From Bacteroides sp. An322 (lineage in GTDB: Bacteria; Bacteroidota; Bacteroidia; Bacteroidales; Bacteroidaceae): DNA of 42,347 nucleotides. Positions within the stretch are counted from its first letter, which is position 1; each line of letters begins with the position of its first letter. A model generated the notes under the pieces. It did no database searches and was not told the origin of the DNA. It was given only the letters and a program-made list of their open reading frames with translations. The position numbers were made by a program, and so were the translations under genes. The stretch lies in assembly GCF_002161765.1 (NCBI RefSeq), contig NZ_NFIN01000026.1, positions 1 through 42,347 on the forward strand, read 5' to 3'. Positions 17,799 to 26,790 of this stretch are shown piece by piece.

Positions 17799-18311
17799 AT
17801 GAAGCCTCAAAACTGGTATGCACTGTATGTACGAATGCATCATGAAAAGAAAACGGCACAAACTTTAGAACAAATGGGAATCTCCTATTATCTTCCAATT
17901 CAAGAAGTGATAAGACAATGGAGTGACCGAAAGAAAAAAGTACAAGCAGTAGTAATTCCAATGATGATTTTCGTACATACAGACAACACGACTCGCATCA
18001 ACTTGATGCAACAAATTCCGGCAATCACCGGTACACTGACAGACCGTTGTACACATAGTCCTGCCATTATCCGTGATAGCGATATGGAGCGTTTCCGTTT
18101 TATGCTGGACTTTTCAGAACAAACCGTTTCATTTGTTAATGAACCATTGCAAAAAGGAGAAACGGTAGAAGTAATAAAAGGTCCTTTGACCGGACTAAAA
18201 GGAGAATTGGTTCAACTGAACGGAAAATCACAAGTAACGGTACGCATCGAACAATTAGGCTGCGCCATTGTAGAAATACCCATAGGTTATCTTGAAAAAG
18301 TTAAAGTATAA
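17799..18311 (+). CDS. NusG/UpxY-like transcription antiterminator
   Basis: This 170-aa protein begins NWYALYVRMHHEKKTAQTLEQMGISYYLP, the NGN-domain opening of specialised NusG paralogues. A KOW domain follows at about residues 118-165 (LQKGETVEVIKGPLTGLKGELVQLNGKSQV, read in two parts). In Bacteroides, UpxY proteins of this class prevent premature termination in capsule operons and are normally the first gene of the locus. Here the gene sits inside the GDP-fucose block. It begins directly after the fcl stop and ends 2 nt before fkp, so it is co-transcribed with both. Its target could be this operon or a capsule operon elsewhere. Confidence 0.88.
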   Translation: MKPQNWYALYVRMHHEKKTAQTLEQMGISYYLPIQEVIRQWSDRKKKVQAVVIPMMIFVHTDNTTRINLMQQIPAITGTLTDRCTHSPAIIRDSDMERFRFMLDFSEQTVSFVNEPLQKGETVEVIKGPLTGLKGELVQLNGKSQVTVRIEQLGCAIVEIPIGYLEKVKV

Positions 18312-18313
18312 TC

Positions 18314-21193
18314 ATGAAGAAACTATTATCATTACCGCCAAATTTGGTGAATTGTTTCCACGACATCACTTATACTGACCCTGAAGAATGGTTTTGCACT
18401 TCAGACCCCATAGGAAGTAAATTGGGCTCGGGAGGAGGCACAGCATGGCTATTGCAAGCCTGCCGAAACGAGGAAAAAAAAGATGCAATGTCTGCTGACC
18501 CGAATTACCAGATTACAGCAGACTTAAACGAATGGGTCGGGAGAGAAAAACGCATCTTGCTGCATGCCGGGGGACAAAGCCGCCGGCTTCCAGCCTACGC
18601 ACCTTCCGGCAAAATCCTTACGCCTATCCCTGTATTCCGCTGGGGACGCGGACAACGGCTGACACAGAATCTGCTTTCACTTCAAATTCCGTTGTATGAG
18701 GAAATCATGCAAAAAGCGCCCGAAAGCCTGCATACGCTCATTGCCAGCGGAGATGTATATATCCGTGCTTCAAAAGCACTACAAGACATACCCGAAGCTG
18801 ATGTCGTATGTTATGGATTGTGGGTAGACCCGGAACTTGCCAAAAATCATGGTGTCTTTGTATCTTCACGTAAAAATCCCGACCAATTAGCCTTTATGCT
18901 GCAAAAGCCAAGTGTAGAGAAGTTGGGCGAGCTCATGCAGGATTACCTATTTCTAATGGATATAGGCATTTGGTTACTGAGTGACCGTGCCGTCGATCTG
19001 CTTGTAAAACGTTCTGTAGATAACGGCAAACTGAAATTCTATGACCTGTATTCTGATTTTGGACGTGCATTAGGCACACACCCTCAAGTAGAAGACCCGG
19101 AATTGAATCAACTTACCGTGGCTATACTTCCTTTACCCGGCGGCGAGTTTCATCATTACGGCACCAGCCGCGAAATGATTTCATCCACGTTAGCCATTCA
19201 AAACTGCGTGATAGACCAGCGGATGATTATGCACAAGAAAGTAAAGCCTCATCCTGCTATCTTCATCCAAAACGCGATAACCCATTGTCCGTTGACTGCC
19301 GAAAATTCAAATGTATGGATTGAAAACAGCTATATCGGGGCTAAATGGAATTTGCATGCCCAAAATATTCTGACGGGTATTCCCATGAACAATTGGACCT
19401 TGAACGTTCCTGAAGGTTGCTGCATTGATATTGTCCCAATTGGCGAAAATGACTATGCTGCACGCCCATACGGATTCAACGATGCATTCAGAGGCGCATT
19501 AAATCAGGCAGAAACCCTTTATCAAGGCACATCTATTACAAAATGGCTGACAGACAGAGGACTAAATGCCGAAATGATTGCCCATAACGAAGATTTACAA
19601 TCTGCCCAGCTCTTCCCGGTTTGCCATTCAACCGAAGAATTGGAAACAGTACTACGCTGGATGATAAATGAGCCGGATTCTGCAAATGGAAAAGAAATAT
19701 GGAGCAAAGCGAAAAAACTATCGGCAGACGAACTATCGGCAGACGCCAACTTGAAGCGTCTCACACAACAGCGGGAAACGTTTAGGAAAGACGGTTGGAC
19801 CTCATTATCAAAAAACTACGAACGAAGCGTATTCTATCAGCTGAACCTGCAAGAAGCAGCCGAAGAGTTTGCCCGATTCAACTTGCCTCTTCCCCAACCT
19901 CTTCCAGAGTCAACCCCGCTAATAACCCGTATCAGCGATGCGATGTTCCGAGCTAAAGCACTGCAATTACAGGGAGCAAATGCGGAACAAGTCAAACATG
20001 AAGAAGACACAGCATTCCGCCTCATGCGGGAAGGACTGACTTCGACCGTAAATCACCGGCAAGCTCCTAGCCTATCAATCTATGCAGACCAAATCGTATG
20101 GGGACGAAGCCCGGTACGGATAGACCTTGCCGGAGGCTGGACAGACACGCCTCCCTACAGCCTAATGGAGGGAGGCAATGTAGTAAATATAGCGATTGAA
20201 CTGAATGGGCAACCGCCTCTCCAAGTCTATGTCAAACCTTCGAAAACATACAATATCACCTTGCGCTCTATTGACTTAGGTGCTATGGAAACGGTTTCCA
20301 CCTACGATGAATTGCGTACATTCAACCGGGTGGGTTCTCCATTTTCCATTCCGAAAGCGGCATTGGTTCTCGCCGGATTTCATCCGGATTTCTCCATTGA
20401 GCATTTCAATACGCTCGAAAAACAGCTTCAATCATTCGGAGCAGGCATCGAAGTGACCTTGCTTTCTGCCATACCTGCAGGTTCGGGATTAGGCACAAGC
20501 TCTATTCTGGCTTCAACTGTCTTAGGAGCCATCAATGACTTCTGTGGACTGAACTGGGACAAGCAGGAAATAGGAAGCCGGACGCTAATTTTAGAGCAAC
20601 TGCTCACCACCGGAGGCGGTTGGCAAGACCAATACGGAGGAGTCTTACAAGGAGTGAAATTACTTCAGACACAACCGGGCTGGAATCAAGAACCAATGGT
20701 ACGCTGGTTGCCCGAACATCTTTTCACTAACGATGAATACCGGAAATGCCACCTGTTATATTATACGGGCATTACCCGTACCGCTAAAGGCATCTTAGCG
20801 GAAATCGTCCGCAGCATGTTCTTAAATTCAACCGAACATCTCCAACTGTTAGGACAAATGAAACAACATGCTCTTGATTTATACGATGCTATCCTGCGCA
20901 ATAATTTCGAAGAGACCGGAAGACTGATACGCAAGACTTGGAAACAGAACCAACAGCTTGATGCAGGAACTAACCCCGAATCCGTAGCGGCATTGACGCA
21001 AAAAGTAGACGACCTCTGCTTAGGCTACAAACTGCCCGGAGCAGGAGGAGGTGGTTATCTGTATATGGTGGCAAAAGACCCGGAAGCAGCCCTTCGCATC
21101 CGGAAGATACTCATGCAAAATCCGCCTAACAACCGTGCCCGTTTCGTTGAAATGAGCTTATCAGACAAAGGATTGGAAGTAAGTAGAAGCTAA
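18314..21193 (+). CDS. fkp: Bifunctional L-fucokinase/GDP-L-fucose pyrophosphorylase
   Basis: This 959-aa protein is close to the 949 aa of B. fragilis Fkp. The N-terminal half is the pyrophosphorylase with GGQSRRLPAYAPSGK at about residues 87-101, followed by a left-handed helix region. The C-terminal half is a GHMP kinase. It has RIDLAGGWTDTPPYS (substrate binding) near residue 600, the ATP loop PAGSGLGTSS near residue 720, and GAGGGGYLYMVA near residue 915. It phosphorylates free L-fucose to fucose-1-phosphate and then makes GDP-fucose with GTP. In B. fragilis this salvage route fucosylates capsules and glycoproteins. It lies between a NusG-like gene and a fucose permease, forming a complete uptake and activation unit. 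Confidence 0.97.
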   Translation: MKKLLSLPPNLVNCFHDITYTDPEEWFCTSDPIGSKLGSGGGTAWLLQACRNEEKKDAMSADPNYQITADLNEWVGREKRILLHAGGQSRRLPAYAPSGKILTPIPVFRWGRGQRLTQNLLSLQIPLYEEIMQKAPESLHTLIASGDVYIRASKALQDIPEADVVCYGLWVDPELAKNHGVFVSSRKNPDQLAFMLQKPSVEKLGELMQDYLFLMDIGIWLLSDRAVDLLVKRSVDNGKLKFYDLYSDFGRALGTHPQVEDPELNQLTVAILPLPGGEFHHYGTSREMISSTLAIQNCVIDQRMIMHKKVKPHPAIFIQNAITHCPLTAENSNVWIENSYIGAKWNLHAQNILTGIPMNNWTLNVPEGCCIDIVPIGENDYAARPYGFNDAFRGALNQAETLYQGTSITKWLTDRGLNAEMIAHNEDLQSAQLFPVCHSTEELETVLRWMINEPDSANGKEIWSKAKKLSADELSADANLKRLTQQRETFRKDGWTSLSKNYERSVFYQLNLQEAAEEFARFNLPLPQPLPESTPLITRISDAMFRAKALQLQGANAEQVKHEEDTAFRLMREGLTSTVNHRQAPSLSIYADQIVWGRSPVRIDLAGGWTDTPPYSLMEGGNVVNIAIELNGQPPLQVYVKPSKTYNITLRSIDLGAMETVSTYDELRTFNRVGSPFSIPKAALVLAGFHPDFSIEHFNTLEKQLQSFGAGIEVTLLSAIPAGSGLGTSSILASTVLGAINDFCGLNWDKQEIGSRTLILEQLLTTGGGWQDQYGGVLQGVKLLQTQPGWNQEPMVRWLPEHLFTNDEYRKCHLLYYTGITRTAKGILAEIVRSMFLNSTEHLQLLGQMKQHALDLYDAILRNNFEETGRLIRKTWKQNQQLDAGTNPESVAALTQKVDDLCLGYKLPGAGGGGYLYMVAKDPEAALRIRKILMQNPPNNRARFVEMSLSDKGLEVSRS

Positions 21194-21198
21194 CATTT

Positions 21199-22407
21199 AT
21201 GAAACCGAAAACAAAACTCGTACAGACAGCCAATGGGACGAACTACCTCGTTCCATTCGTATTGATAACCACCCTTTTCTTTCTATGGGGATTTGCCCAT
21301 AGCATTCTTGACGTACTGAACAAGCACTTTCAAGACGCTCTAAGCATCTCGAAAACACATTCGGCACTGATACAAGCCGTTGTTTATGGCGGCTATTTCT
21401 TAATGGCAATGCCTGCCGGAGAAATTATCCGGCGTTACGGATACCGGACTGGAGTTATTACAGGACTGATATTGTACGGAATAGGTGCCTTACTGTTTAT
21501 TCCCGGAGAGCAAATCATGTCTTTCCCTTTTTTCCTATTTTCTCTATTCGTAATCGGATGTGGACTGACTTGTCTGGAAACTGCCGCCAATCCCTATGTT
21601 ACCGTACTTGGAGAAAAAGAATCGGCAGAACGGCGCATTAATTTAGCACAGTCATTCAACGGATTGGGCTGGATATGCGGTCCGTTGGTGGGCGGCTTGT
21701 TCATCTTCACCACCAATAAAGAAGAAAGCAGTGTAGCCATCCCCTACGCCATTATCGGTACACTTGTATTATTGGCTGCAATCCTATTTTCACGCATCCG
21801 GTTACCGGAAATCAAGACAGAAGAACCTGTTACCGCTGCACAAACAGCTACAAAACGTTCTTTGTGGAGCCACGGCAACTTTGTATTCGGACTGATTGCC
21901 CTCTTCTTCTATGTCGCCGCACAAACAGGAATCAATAGTTTCTTTATTAATTATGTCACCGAACAAACCACTATATCCGCACGCGAAGCGGCACTGTGGC
22001 TCTCTTTTGTAGGCATGGGACTATTTATGGCTGGACGCATGACAGGCAGTTGGGTAATGGGATTCGTCCGCTCCGAACGGTTATTGGCTTCCGTAGCTAT
22101 CGGAGGTATCCTATCCATGATAATAGTCATAGCGGGTCTTGGAAAAATTTCTATAGGAGCCTTTTTCTTCTGCTTCCTTTGCGAGTCTATCATGTTCCCA
22201 ACGATCTTTGCCCTTGCTATCCGAGGAGTAGGCGAACATACAAAACGGGCTTCATCTTATCTGATTATGAGCATTGTAGGCGGAGCAGTCGCCCCATTAA
22301 TTATGGGCTATATAGCCGATACCGTAAACACCGCCACCGGCTTTATCGTGCCCTTGATTTGTTTTGCAATCATTACAGTCTTTGCTTTGTATCTGCAAAA
22401 ACACTAA
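21199..22407 (+). CDS. fucP: L-fucose:proton symporter (FHS-family MFS permease)
   Basis: This 402-aa membrane protein has about 12 hydrophobic segments. The opening FVLITTLFFLWGFAHSILDVLNKHFQ is the FucP/FHS signature, with the Asp and Asn residues used in fucose binding. GYFLMAMPAGEIIRRYGYRTGV, CGLTCLETAANPYVTVLG and SFNGLGWICGPLVGG are also family hallmarks. It imports host- or diet-derived L-fucose, feeding Fkp 5 nt upstream. Its stop codon overlaps the stop of the convergent pflA by three bases. Confidence 0.95.
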   Translation: MKPKTKLVQTANGTNYLVPFVLITTLFFLWGFAHSILDVLNKHFQDALSISKTHSALIQAVVYGGYFLMAMPAGEIIRRYGYRTGVITGLILYGIGALLFIPGEQIMSFPFFLFSLFVIGCGLTCLETAANPYVTVLGEKESAERRINLAQSFNGLGWICGPLVGGLFIFTTNKEESSVAIPYAIIGTLVLLAAILFSRIRLPEIKTEEPVTAAQTATKRSLWSHGNFVFGLIALFFYVAAQTGINSFFINYVTEQTTISAREAALWLSFVGMGLFMAGRMTGSWVMGFVRSERLLASVAIGGILSMIIVIAGLGKISIGAFFFCFLCESIMFPTIFALAIRGVGEHTKRASSYLIMSIVGGAVAPLIMGYIADTVNTATGFIVPLICFAIITVFALYLQKH

Positions 22408-23132
22408 TTTACATATACCTTATTAAAATAAGTTTCAAACAACGTCCGAGCAACTTCCAATTGTTCGGGCGTGTTTTGCTCTACATCTTTCAACTGATAA
22501 TCCAAACCCATTGCTTCATACTTATGGACTCCCAAGGTATGATAAGGCAGAATCTCTACCCGCTCTATCATCTGATAACCTTCGAAATGTTTGCCCAAAG
22601 CCTCTATGTCCTCACGAAAAGCACTATAGCCCGGCACCAATACGTAGCGCAACCAGAAAGGCTTTCCGTTGGCTTCCAGCCATGCTGCAGTCTGCAAAGT
22701 CTGCACATTGCTGCGCGAAGTCAACAGGCGATGGCGTTCATCGTTGAACTCTTTCACATCGAGCAACACCAAATCAGCAAGCGTAAACAGTTCCTTCACA
22801 TTCTCGTTCCAAATGCTTCCGTTCGTATCTACACAAATATGGATACCCGCCTCTTTCAGCATTCGGAACAACGGAATCAATGCCTTCGCCTGCACCGTAG
22901 GCTCTCCGCCACTGAACGTGATTCCTCCCTTTTTGCCAAAGAAAGGTTTCTGACTAACCGCCATACGAAGAATCTCTTCAGGAGAAGTTTCCTTGCTTTC
23001 CCCTTTACAATCAATGGTATCGGGATTGGCGCAATACAAGCATCTGAAATTGCATCCTTGCAGGAAAACGACAAGCCGGATACCCGGCCCGTCGTATGTA
23101 CCTAATGACTCGTAAGAATGTACCCTAATCAT
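22404..23132 (-). CDS. pflA: Pyruvate formate-lyase-activating enzyme
   Basis: This 242-aa radical SAM protein has the CX3CX2C cluster motif at C27, C31 and C34 (GCNFRCLYC). GGITFSGGEPTVQ, VDTNGS and LLDVKEF follow as in PflA. It binds a 4Fe-4S cluster, cleaves S-adenosylmethionine and places the glycyl radical on PflB, encoded just upstream on the same strand. The two genes are separated by about 170 nt occupied by an inverted repeat. Its end converges on fucP with overlapping stop codons and no terminator. Confidence 0.95.
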   Translation of the reverse strand: MIRVHSYESLGTYDGPGIRLVVFLQGCNFRCLYCANPDTIDCKGESKETSPEEILRMAVSQKPFFGKKGGITFSGGEPTVQAKALIPLFRMLKEAGIHICVDTNGSIWNENVKELFTLADLVLLDVKEFNDERHRLLTSRSNVQTLQTAAWLEANGKPFWLRYVLVPGYSAFREDIEALGKHFEGYQMIERVEILPYHTLGVHKYEAMGLDYQLKDVEQNTPEQLEVARTLFETYFNKVYVN

Positions 23133-23149
23133 ATAGTATTGTTCTTATC

Positions 23150-23291
23150 AAACGCAGAGACGCAAAAGCGCAGAGAAATAATTTTAGAGGAAGTAAAAGA
23201 CACGGAGATTCTAAAATTCAAATTAAGATTATCCACTCTCTTACGTACTTTGCTCCCTTTCTCTAAAATGATTCTTTGCGTTTCTGCGTTT
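23150..23291. repeat. Long imperfect inverted repeat between pflB and pflA
   Basis: The outer arms are AAACGCAGAGACGCAAAAG (23150-23168) and CTTTGCGTTTCTGCGTTT (23274-23291). Inner arms around 23182-23195 and 23250-23269 also complement. It lies in the pflB-pflA mRNA and could trim or stabilise pflB relative to pflA. Same class as the gmd-fcl repeat. Confidence 0.65.
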
Positions 23292-23302
23292 TATTTTAAT
23301 AA

Positions 23303-25522
23303 TTACATCCGCTCGTGGAAGCTGCGCGAGATAACCTCTAACTGATGCTCACGGCTCAACTTGATGAAGTTTACCGCATAACCGGATACACGGATAGTCA
23401 GTTGCGGATATTTCTCCGGATGTTCCATGGCATCTTCTAACATCTCACGGTTTAAAACGTTCACATTCAGATGATGCGCACCTTTCACGAAATAACCGTC
23501 CATAAGCGTAACTAAATTTTCAATGCGGCTTTCACGGTCTACCCCTAACGATTTCGGAACAATAGAGAAGGTATTGCTGATACCGTCCTGCGAATCACGG
23601 TAACGCAATTTCGCTACTGAACTCAACGAAGCAACCGCACCGTTCTTGTCACGTCCGTGCATCGGATTGGCACCCGGAGCAAAAGCCACACCTTTGGCAC
23701 GTCCGTCGGGAGTAGCCCCTGTCTTCTTTCCATACATCACATTCGAGGTAATGGTAAGAATAGACAATGTAGGTTTCGCATGCTTATAAACCGGAAGTTT
23801 CTTCAATTCTTCATCGAAATAATAAATCAAGTCTACCGCTAAATGGTCTACACGGTCATCATCGTTTCCGAAGCATGGAAACTCGCCCTCGATATCGAAA
23901 CCTTCGGTCAGACCAATGTCATTGCGGCGTGCTTTCACTTTCGCATATTTGATAGCCGAAAGCGAATCGACCGCAATCGACATGCCCGCTACTCCGTATG
24001 CTAAATTGATTTCAGGATTTGTGTCTACAAATGCCATTTGTGCCTTTTCGTAATAATATTTGTCGTGCATGTAGTGAATGATGTTCATCGCATCATTATA
24101 TACACGCGCCATTTCCTTCAGCACTTTCTTGTAATTGGCAAGCACTTCCTCGAAATTCAGTTCATCGCTGCTCAATACCGGAATACCCTTCACCATTACC
24201 GTACCGGTATTTTCGCATCGACCGCCATTGATGGCAAGCAGAAGCGCTTTTGCCAGATTACAACGCGCTCCGAAGAACTGGATATGACGACCTATGTCCT
24301 GATAAGACACACAACAAGCGATTCCATAATCGTCCGAACCGCGCACTTCACGCATCAAATCATCGTTTTCATACTGAATAGAAGAAGTATCAATGGAAAC
24401 CTGCGCACAAAAGTCCTTAAAACCTTCGGGCAATTGAGGGCTCCACAACACCGTTAAGTTCGGTTCGGGAGAAGGACCTAGATTATACAATGTTTGCAAG
24501 AAACGGAACGAAGTCTTCGTCACCTTCATCCGTCCGTCATTGAAACGCCCGCCAATAGATTCAGTTACCCAAGTCGGGTCTCCGGCAAAGATATCGGTAT
24601 ATGCCTGCATACGCAAATGGCGCACCATACGCAGTTTAATCACAAACTGGTCTATCAATTCCTGTGCATGAATCTCGTCCAACGTGCCATGTGCCATGTC
24701 ATATTCAATGTATATATCAAGAAACGAAGATACATTACCCAACGACATTGCCGCACCGTCTTGTTCTTTCACCGCAGCCAGATAAGCCATATATACCCAT
24801 TGCACGGCTTCTTGAGCGGTTTCTGCCGGACGGCTCAAATCGAGACCGTATTGTTCACCCAATATCTTGATTTCTTTCAAAGCCTTGATCTGTTCTGCCA
24901 CTTCTTCACGCAGACGAATCCGGTCATCAGTCATCGGGCTGGTCAAATGACGTAAATCATTCTGTTTGGCTTCAATCAGTCTGTCAAGACCATATAAAGC
25001 CAAACGGCGGTAATCGCCGATAATGCGTCCACGAGCATAATTATCAGGCAAGCCTGTCAAGAATCCCAACGAACGGAACGAACGGATTTCCTCGGTATAA
25101 GCGTCGAACACACCGTCATTATGCGTCTTGCGGTAATGCGTAAAAATATCTTTTACTTTCGGGTCAACTTCCATGCCATTCTCACGACAAGCCTTTTCCA
25201 CCACTTTAATGCCTCCAAAAGGCTTAATGGCACGGCGCAGTAATTCATCGGTCTGCAAACCGACAATCACTTCATTTTCTTTATCAATATATCCCGGTGC
25301 AAACGAAGTAATGGTTGAAACCGTTGAAGGGTCAAGCGAGCGTACACCATTATTGGCACGTTCTTCCGCCAAAGCCTCCAAACACTTATTCCATACAGCT
25401 TTCGTACGTTCAGTAGGACCTGTCAGAAAAGAAGCATCGCCTTCATAAGGGGTAATGTTTGTCTTCACGAAATCGGTAACGTTGATTTCATACTTCCAAT
25501 GTCCTTCTTTGAAATTCATCAT
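23303..25522 (-). CDS. pflB: Formate acetyltransferase (pyruvate formate-lyase)
   Basis: The ATG at 25522 ([18 protein letters not shown]) gives 739 aa, near the usual 740-760. The longer frame to 25570 would include the promoter region. The catalytic cysteine pair is C403-C404 ([10 protein letters not shown]), and the glycyl radical is G714 in RVSGYAVNF near the C-terminus. It cleaves pyruvate with CoA to acetyl-CoA and formate under anaerobic conditions. It needs pflA downstream for activation. A consensus promoter lies about 45-75 bp upstream. Confidence 0.97.
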   Translation of the reverse strand: MMNFKEGHWKYEINVTDFVKTNITPYEGDASFLTGPTERTKAVWNKCLEALAEERANNGVRSLDPSTVSTITSFAPGYIDKENEVIVGLQTDELLRRAIKPFGGIKVVEKACRENGMEVDPKVKDIFTHYRKTHNDGVFDAYTEEIRSFRSLGFLTGLPDNYARGRIIGDYRRLALYGLDRLIEAKQNDLRHLTSPMTDDRIRLREEVAEQIKALKEIKILGEQYGLDLSRPAETAQEAVQWVYMAYLAAVKEQDGAAMSLGNVSSFLDIYIEYDMAHGTLDEIHAQELIDQFVIKLRMVRHLRMQAYTDIFAGDPTWVTESIGGRFNDGRMKVTKTSFRFLQTLYNLGPSPEPNLTVLWSPQLPEGFKDFCAQVSIDTSSIQYENDDLMREVRGSDDYGIACCVSYQDIGRHIQFFGARCNLAKALLLAINGGRCENTGTVMVKGIPVLSSDELNFEEVLANYKKVLKEMARVYNDAMNIIHYMHDKYYYEKAQMAFVDTNPEINLAYGVAGMSIAVDSLSAIKYAKVKARRNDIGLTEGFDIEGEFPCFGNDDDRVDHLAVDLIYYFDEELKKLPVYKHAKPTLSILTITSNVMYGKKTGATPDGRAKGVAFAPGANPMHGRDKNGAVASLSSVAKLRYRDSQDGISNTFSIVPKSLGVDRESRIENLVTLMDGYFVKGAHHLNVNVLNREMLEDAMEHPEKYPQLTIRVSGYAVNFIKLSREHQLEVISRSFHERM

Positions 25523-25567
25523 ACACAAAAAATTTAAGTGGTTTATACTGATTTTAAAAACGAGGTG

Positions 25568-25599
25568 CAAAGGTACGGAAAATATAGATACGGTACAAT
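25568..25599 (-). promoter_or_regulatory. Promoter for pflB-pflA
   Basis: On the - strand TACCTTTG (25575 to 25568) matches the TAnnTTTG element. ATTG (25599 to 25596) lies 20 nt upstream as a weak -33 element. Transcription would start near 25561, leaving about 40 nt of leader. The rest of the 300-nt gap to the tRNA genes shows no gene. Confidence 0.65.
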
Positions 25600-25794
25600 A
25601 CTTTCAATGAATCAGATTCTCAAATTAAACTTATTACAATTCCGAAGTCATTTTTCCTCGTTTATTCCTATAACAATTTAATAATATGATGTGTTCATGG
25701 ATTTATCAAATTTCCCCGCATCATCGTAACTGTTTTACTATCAAAAAGGTGCGCCTCATCAAGCAGACATAGTTACAAAAAAGTAAGGGAAAAG

Positions 25795-25826
25795 TTTGCA
25801 CAAGTCAAAAAGTCAACCTATATTTG
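25795..25826 (+). promoter_or_regulatory. Promoter for the tRNA cluster
   Basis: TTTG (25795-25798) and TATATTTG (25819-25826) are separated by 20 nt, an excellent match to the Bacteroidetes promoter. The start near 25833 lies about 40 nt before the first tRNA. Confidence 0.8.
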
Positions 25827-25873
25827 CACCGCATTTGAGAGAAAACGCATTTCCAAAGCAAAATCGAAAGACT

Positions 25874-25960
25874 GGAAGTTTGGGTGAGTGGCTGAAACCA
25901 GCAGTTTGCTAAACTGCCGTACGGGTTACCGTACCGGGGGTTCGAATCCCCCAGCTTCCG
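25874..25960 (+). tRNA. tRNA-Ser (GCT anticodon), copy 1
   Basis: This 87-nt class II tRNA has acceptor GGAAGTT pairing with AGCTTCC (one G-U pair). The anticodon stem-loop CAGTTTGCTAAACTG has anticodon GCT (reads AGC/AGU). The long variable arm is TACGGGTTACCGTA, and the T arm GGGGGTTCGAATCCCCC. The discriminator is G. CCA is not encoded. Confidence 0.96.
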
Positions 25961-25983
25961 CTGTTCTTTCAACAAAATAACAT

Positions 25984-26056
25984 GGCGCTTTCGTCTAGTG
26001 GCCTAGGACGCGGCCCTCTCACGGCTGAAACACGGGTTCGATTCCCGTATGCGCTA
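25984..26056 (+). tRNA. tRNA-Glu (CTC anticodon)
   Basis: The 73-nt gene has anticodon stem CGGCC/GGCTG around loop CTCTCAC, giving anticodon CTC (reads GAG), and T arm ACGGGTTCGATTCCCGT. The D-loop TCGTCTAGTGGCCTAGGAC is typical of tRNA-Glu. The acceptor stem pairs GCGC with GCGC but shows a G-U at the first position and an apparent mismatch at the sixth pair, so the exact ends are slightly uncertain. CCA is not encoded. Confidence 0.9.
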
Positions 26057-26069
26057 CAATCAGTTTACT

Positions 26070-26156
26070 GGAAGTTTGGGTGAGTGGCTGAAACCAGCAG
26101 TTTGCTAAACTGCCGTACGGGTTACCGTACCGGGGGTTCGAATCCCCCAGCTTCCG
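26070..26156 (+). tRNA. tRNA-Ser (GCT anticodon), copy 2
   Basis: Its 87 nt are identical to the copy at 25874-25960, as are the two bases before it (CT). It follows tRNA-Glu by 13 nt, so the three genes form one transcript ended by the terminator at 26199. Confidence 0.96.
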
Positions 26157-26198
26157 CAAATTCTAAAACAAAATCAAAATTCAATTCAATTCTTGAAT

Positions 26199-26249
26199 AA
26201 AAAATAGCTCATGAAAAGAGAAAACAAAATCTTTCATGAGCTATTTTTT
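26199..26249. terminator. Bidirectional intrinsic terminator
   Basis: An 18-bp perfect stem (26199-26216 with 26232-26249, core TAGCTCATGAAA) has A-runs on its left flank and T-runs on its right. It can end the + strand tRNA transcript and the - strand transcript of the ACT-domain gene that stops at 26260. Confidence 0.85.
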
Positions 26250-26259
26250 ATCAATCATT

Positions 26260-26676
26260 TTAAAGTTTTTCGTTTGTCAAAACGTCACAATGATGTGCTT
26301 GAAGCACTTCCAAACAACGACTTAAATCATTAGGCTTGATAACCACATGTGCCCGGTCGTTTTGAGCAAAAGCGTACATATATTCAATGAAAATCTGTTC
26401 TTTTGCCAAATATTCCAAAATAACAGCTAATGACCCTGGCACATTGTCGCAACTTAAGCAGACTACATCGGTAGACATCACTGCAAAATCGTGGGCACGA
26501 AGCACCTCTATCGCCTTGTCTACATCTGAAACAATCAAGCGAAGGATACCAAAATCTGCTGTTTCTGCCATACTAAACGCATGCATGTTGATACTACTTG
26601 CGCCTAATGTGCGCACTACTTCATTAATACGTCCGGTTTTATTTTCCAAGAAAACCGATAATTGTCTGATTGTCAT
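26260..26676 (-). CDS. Tandem ACT-domain protein
   Basis: This 138-aa protein is made of two ACT domains: RQLSVFLENKTGRINEVVRTLGASSINMHAFSMA (first strand, helix and second strand, read in parts) and a second unit from about residue 72 (NVPGSLAVILEYLAKEQIFIEYMYAFA). ACT domains bind small ligands, usually amino acids. There is no catalytic domain, so it is a stand-alone sensor or regulator. It follows paaK on the same strand, a recurrent pairing in anaerobes. It may report aromatic amino acid levels to the pathway encoded upstream. Confidence 0.85.
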   Translation of the reverse strand: MTIRQLSVFLENKTGRINEVVRTLGASSINMHAFSMAETADFGILRLIVSDVDKAIEVLRAHDFAVMSTDVVCLSCDNVPGSLAVILEYLAKEQIFIEYMYAFAQNDRAHVVIKPNDLSRCLEVLQAHHCDVLTNEKL

Positions 26677-26687
26677 ATATCCAACTA

Positions 26688-26790
26688 ATTAATAGTTAAT
26701 AATTAACAGTTAATAATCAATAGTTAATGACAAAACGTAAACATCCGCCATTGTTCATTATTCACTATTCATTATTAACTAAATAAGTCC
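26688..26790. repeat. AT-rich inverted/tandem repeat at the paaK 3' end
   Basis: Tandem AATTAATAGTTAAT units (26688-26727) face complementary CATTATTCACTATTCATTATTAAC units (26757-26780). The right arm includes the last codons and the stop of paaK (26765). Related sequence recurs at 28083-28193. Confidence 0.7.

Noticed and set aside
21996..23105. 369-codon + strand frame spanning the end of fucP and all of pflA
   Set aside because: It is out of frame with fucP and antisense to pflA, both of which carry full family motifs. The length is due to chance lack of stops.
25874..26156. The duplicated tRNA-Ser as an integrative-element attachment site pair
   Set aside because: Only a tRNA-Glu lies between the copies and no integrase is nearby; a simple tRNA gene duplication explains it.
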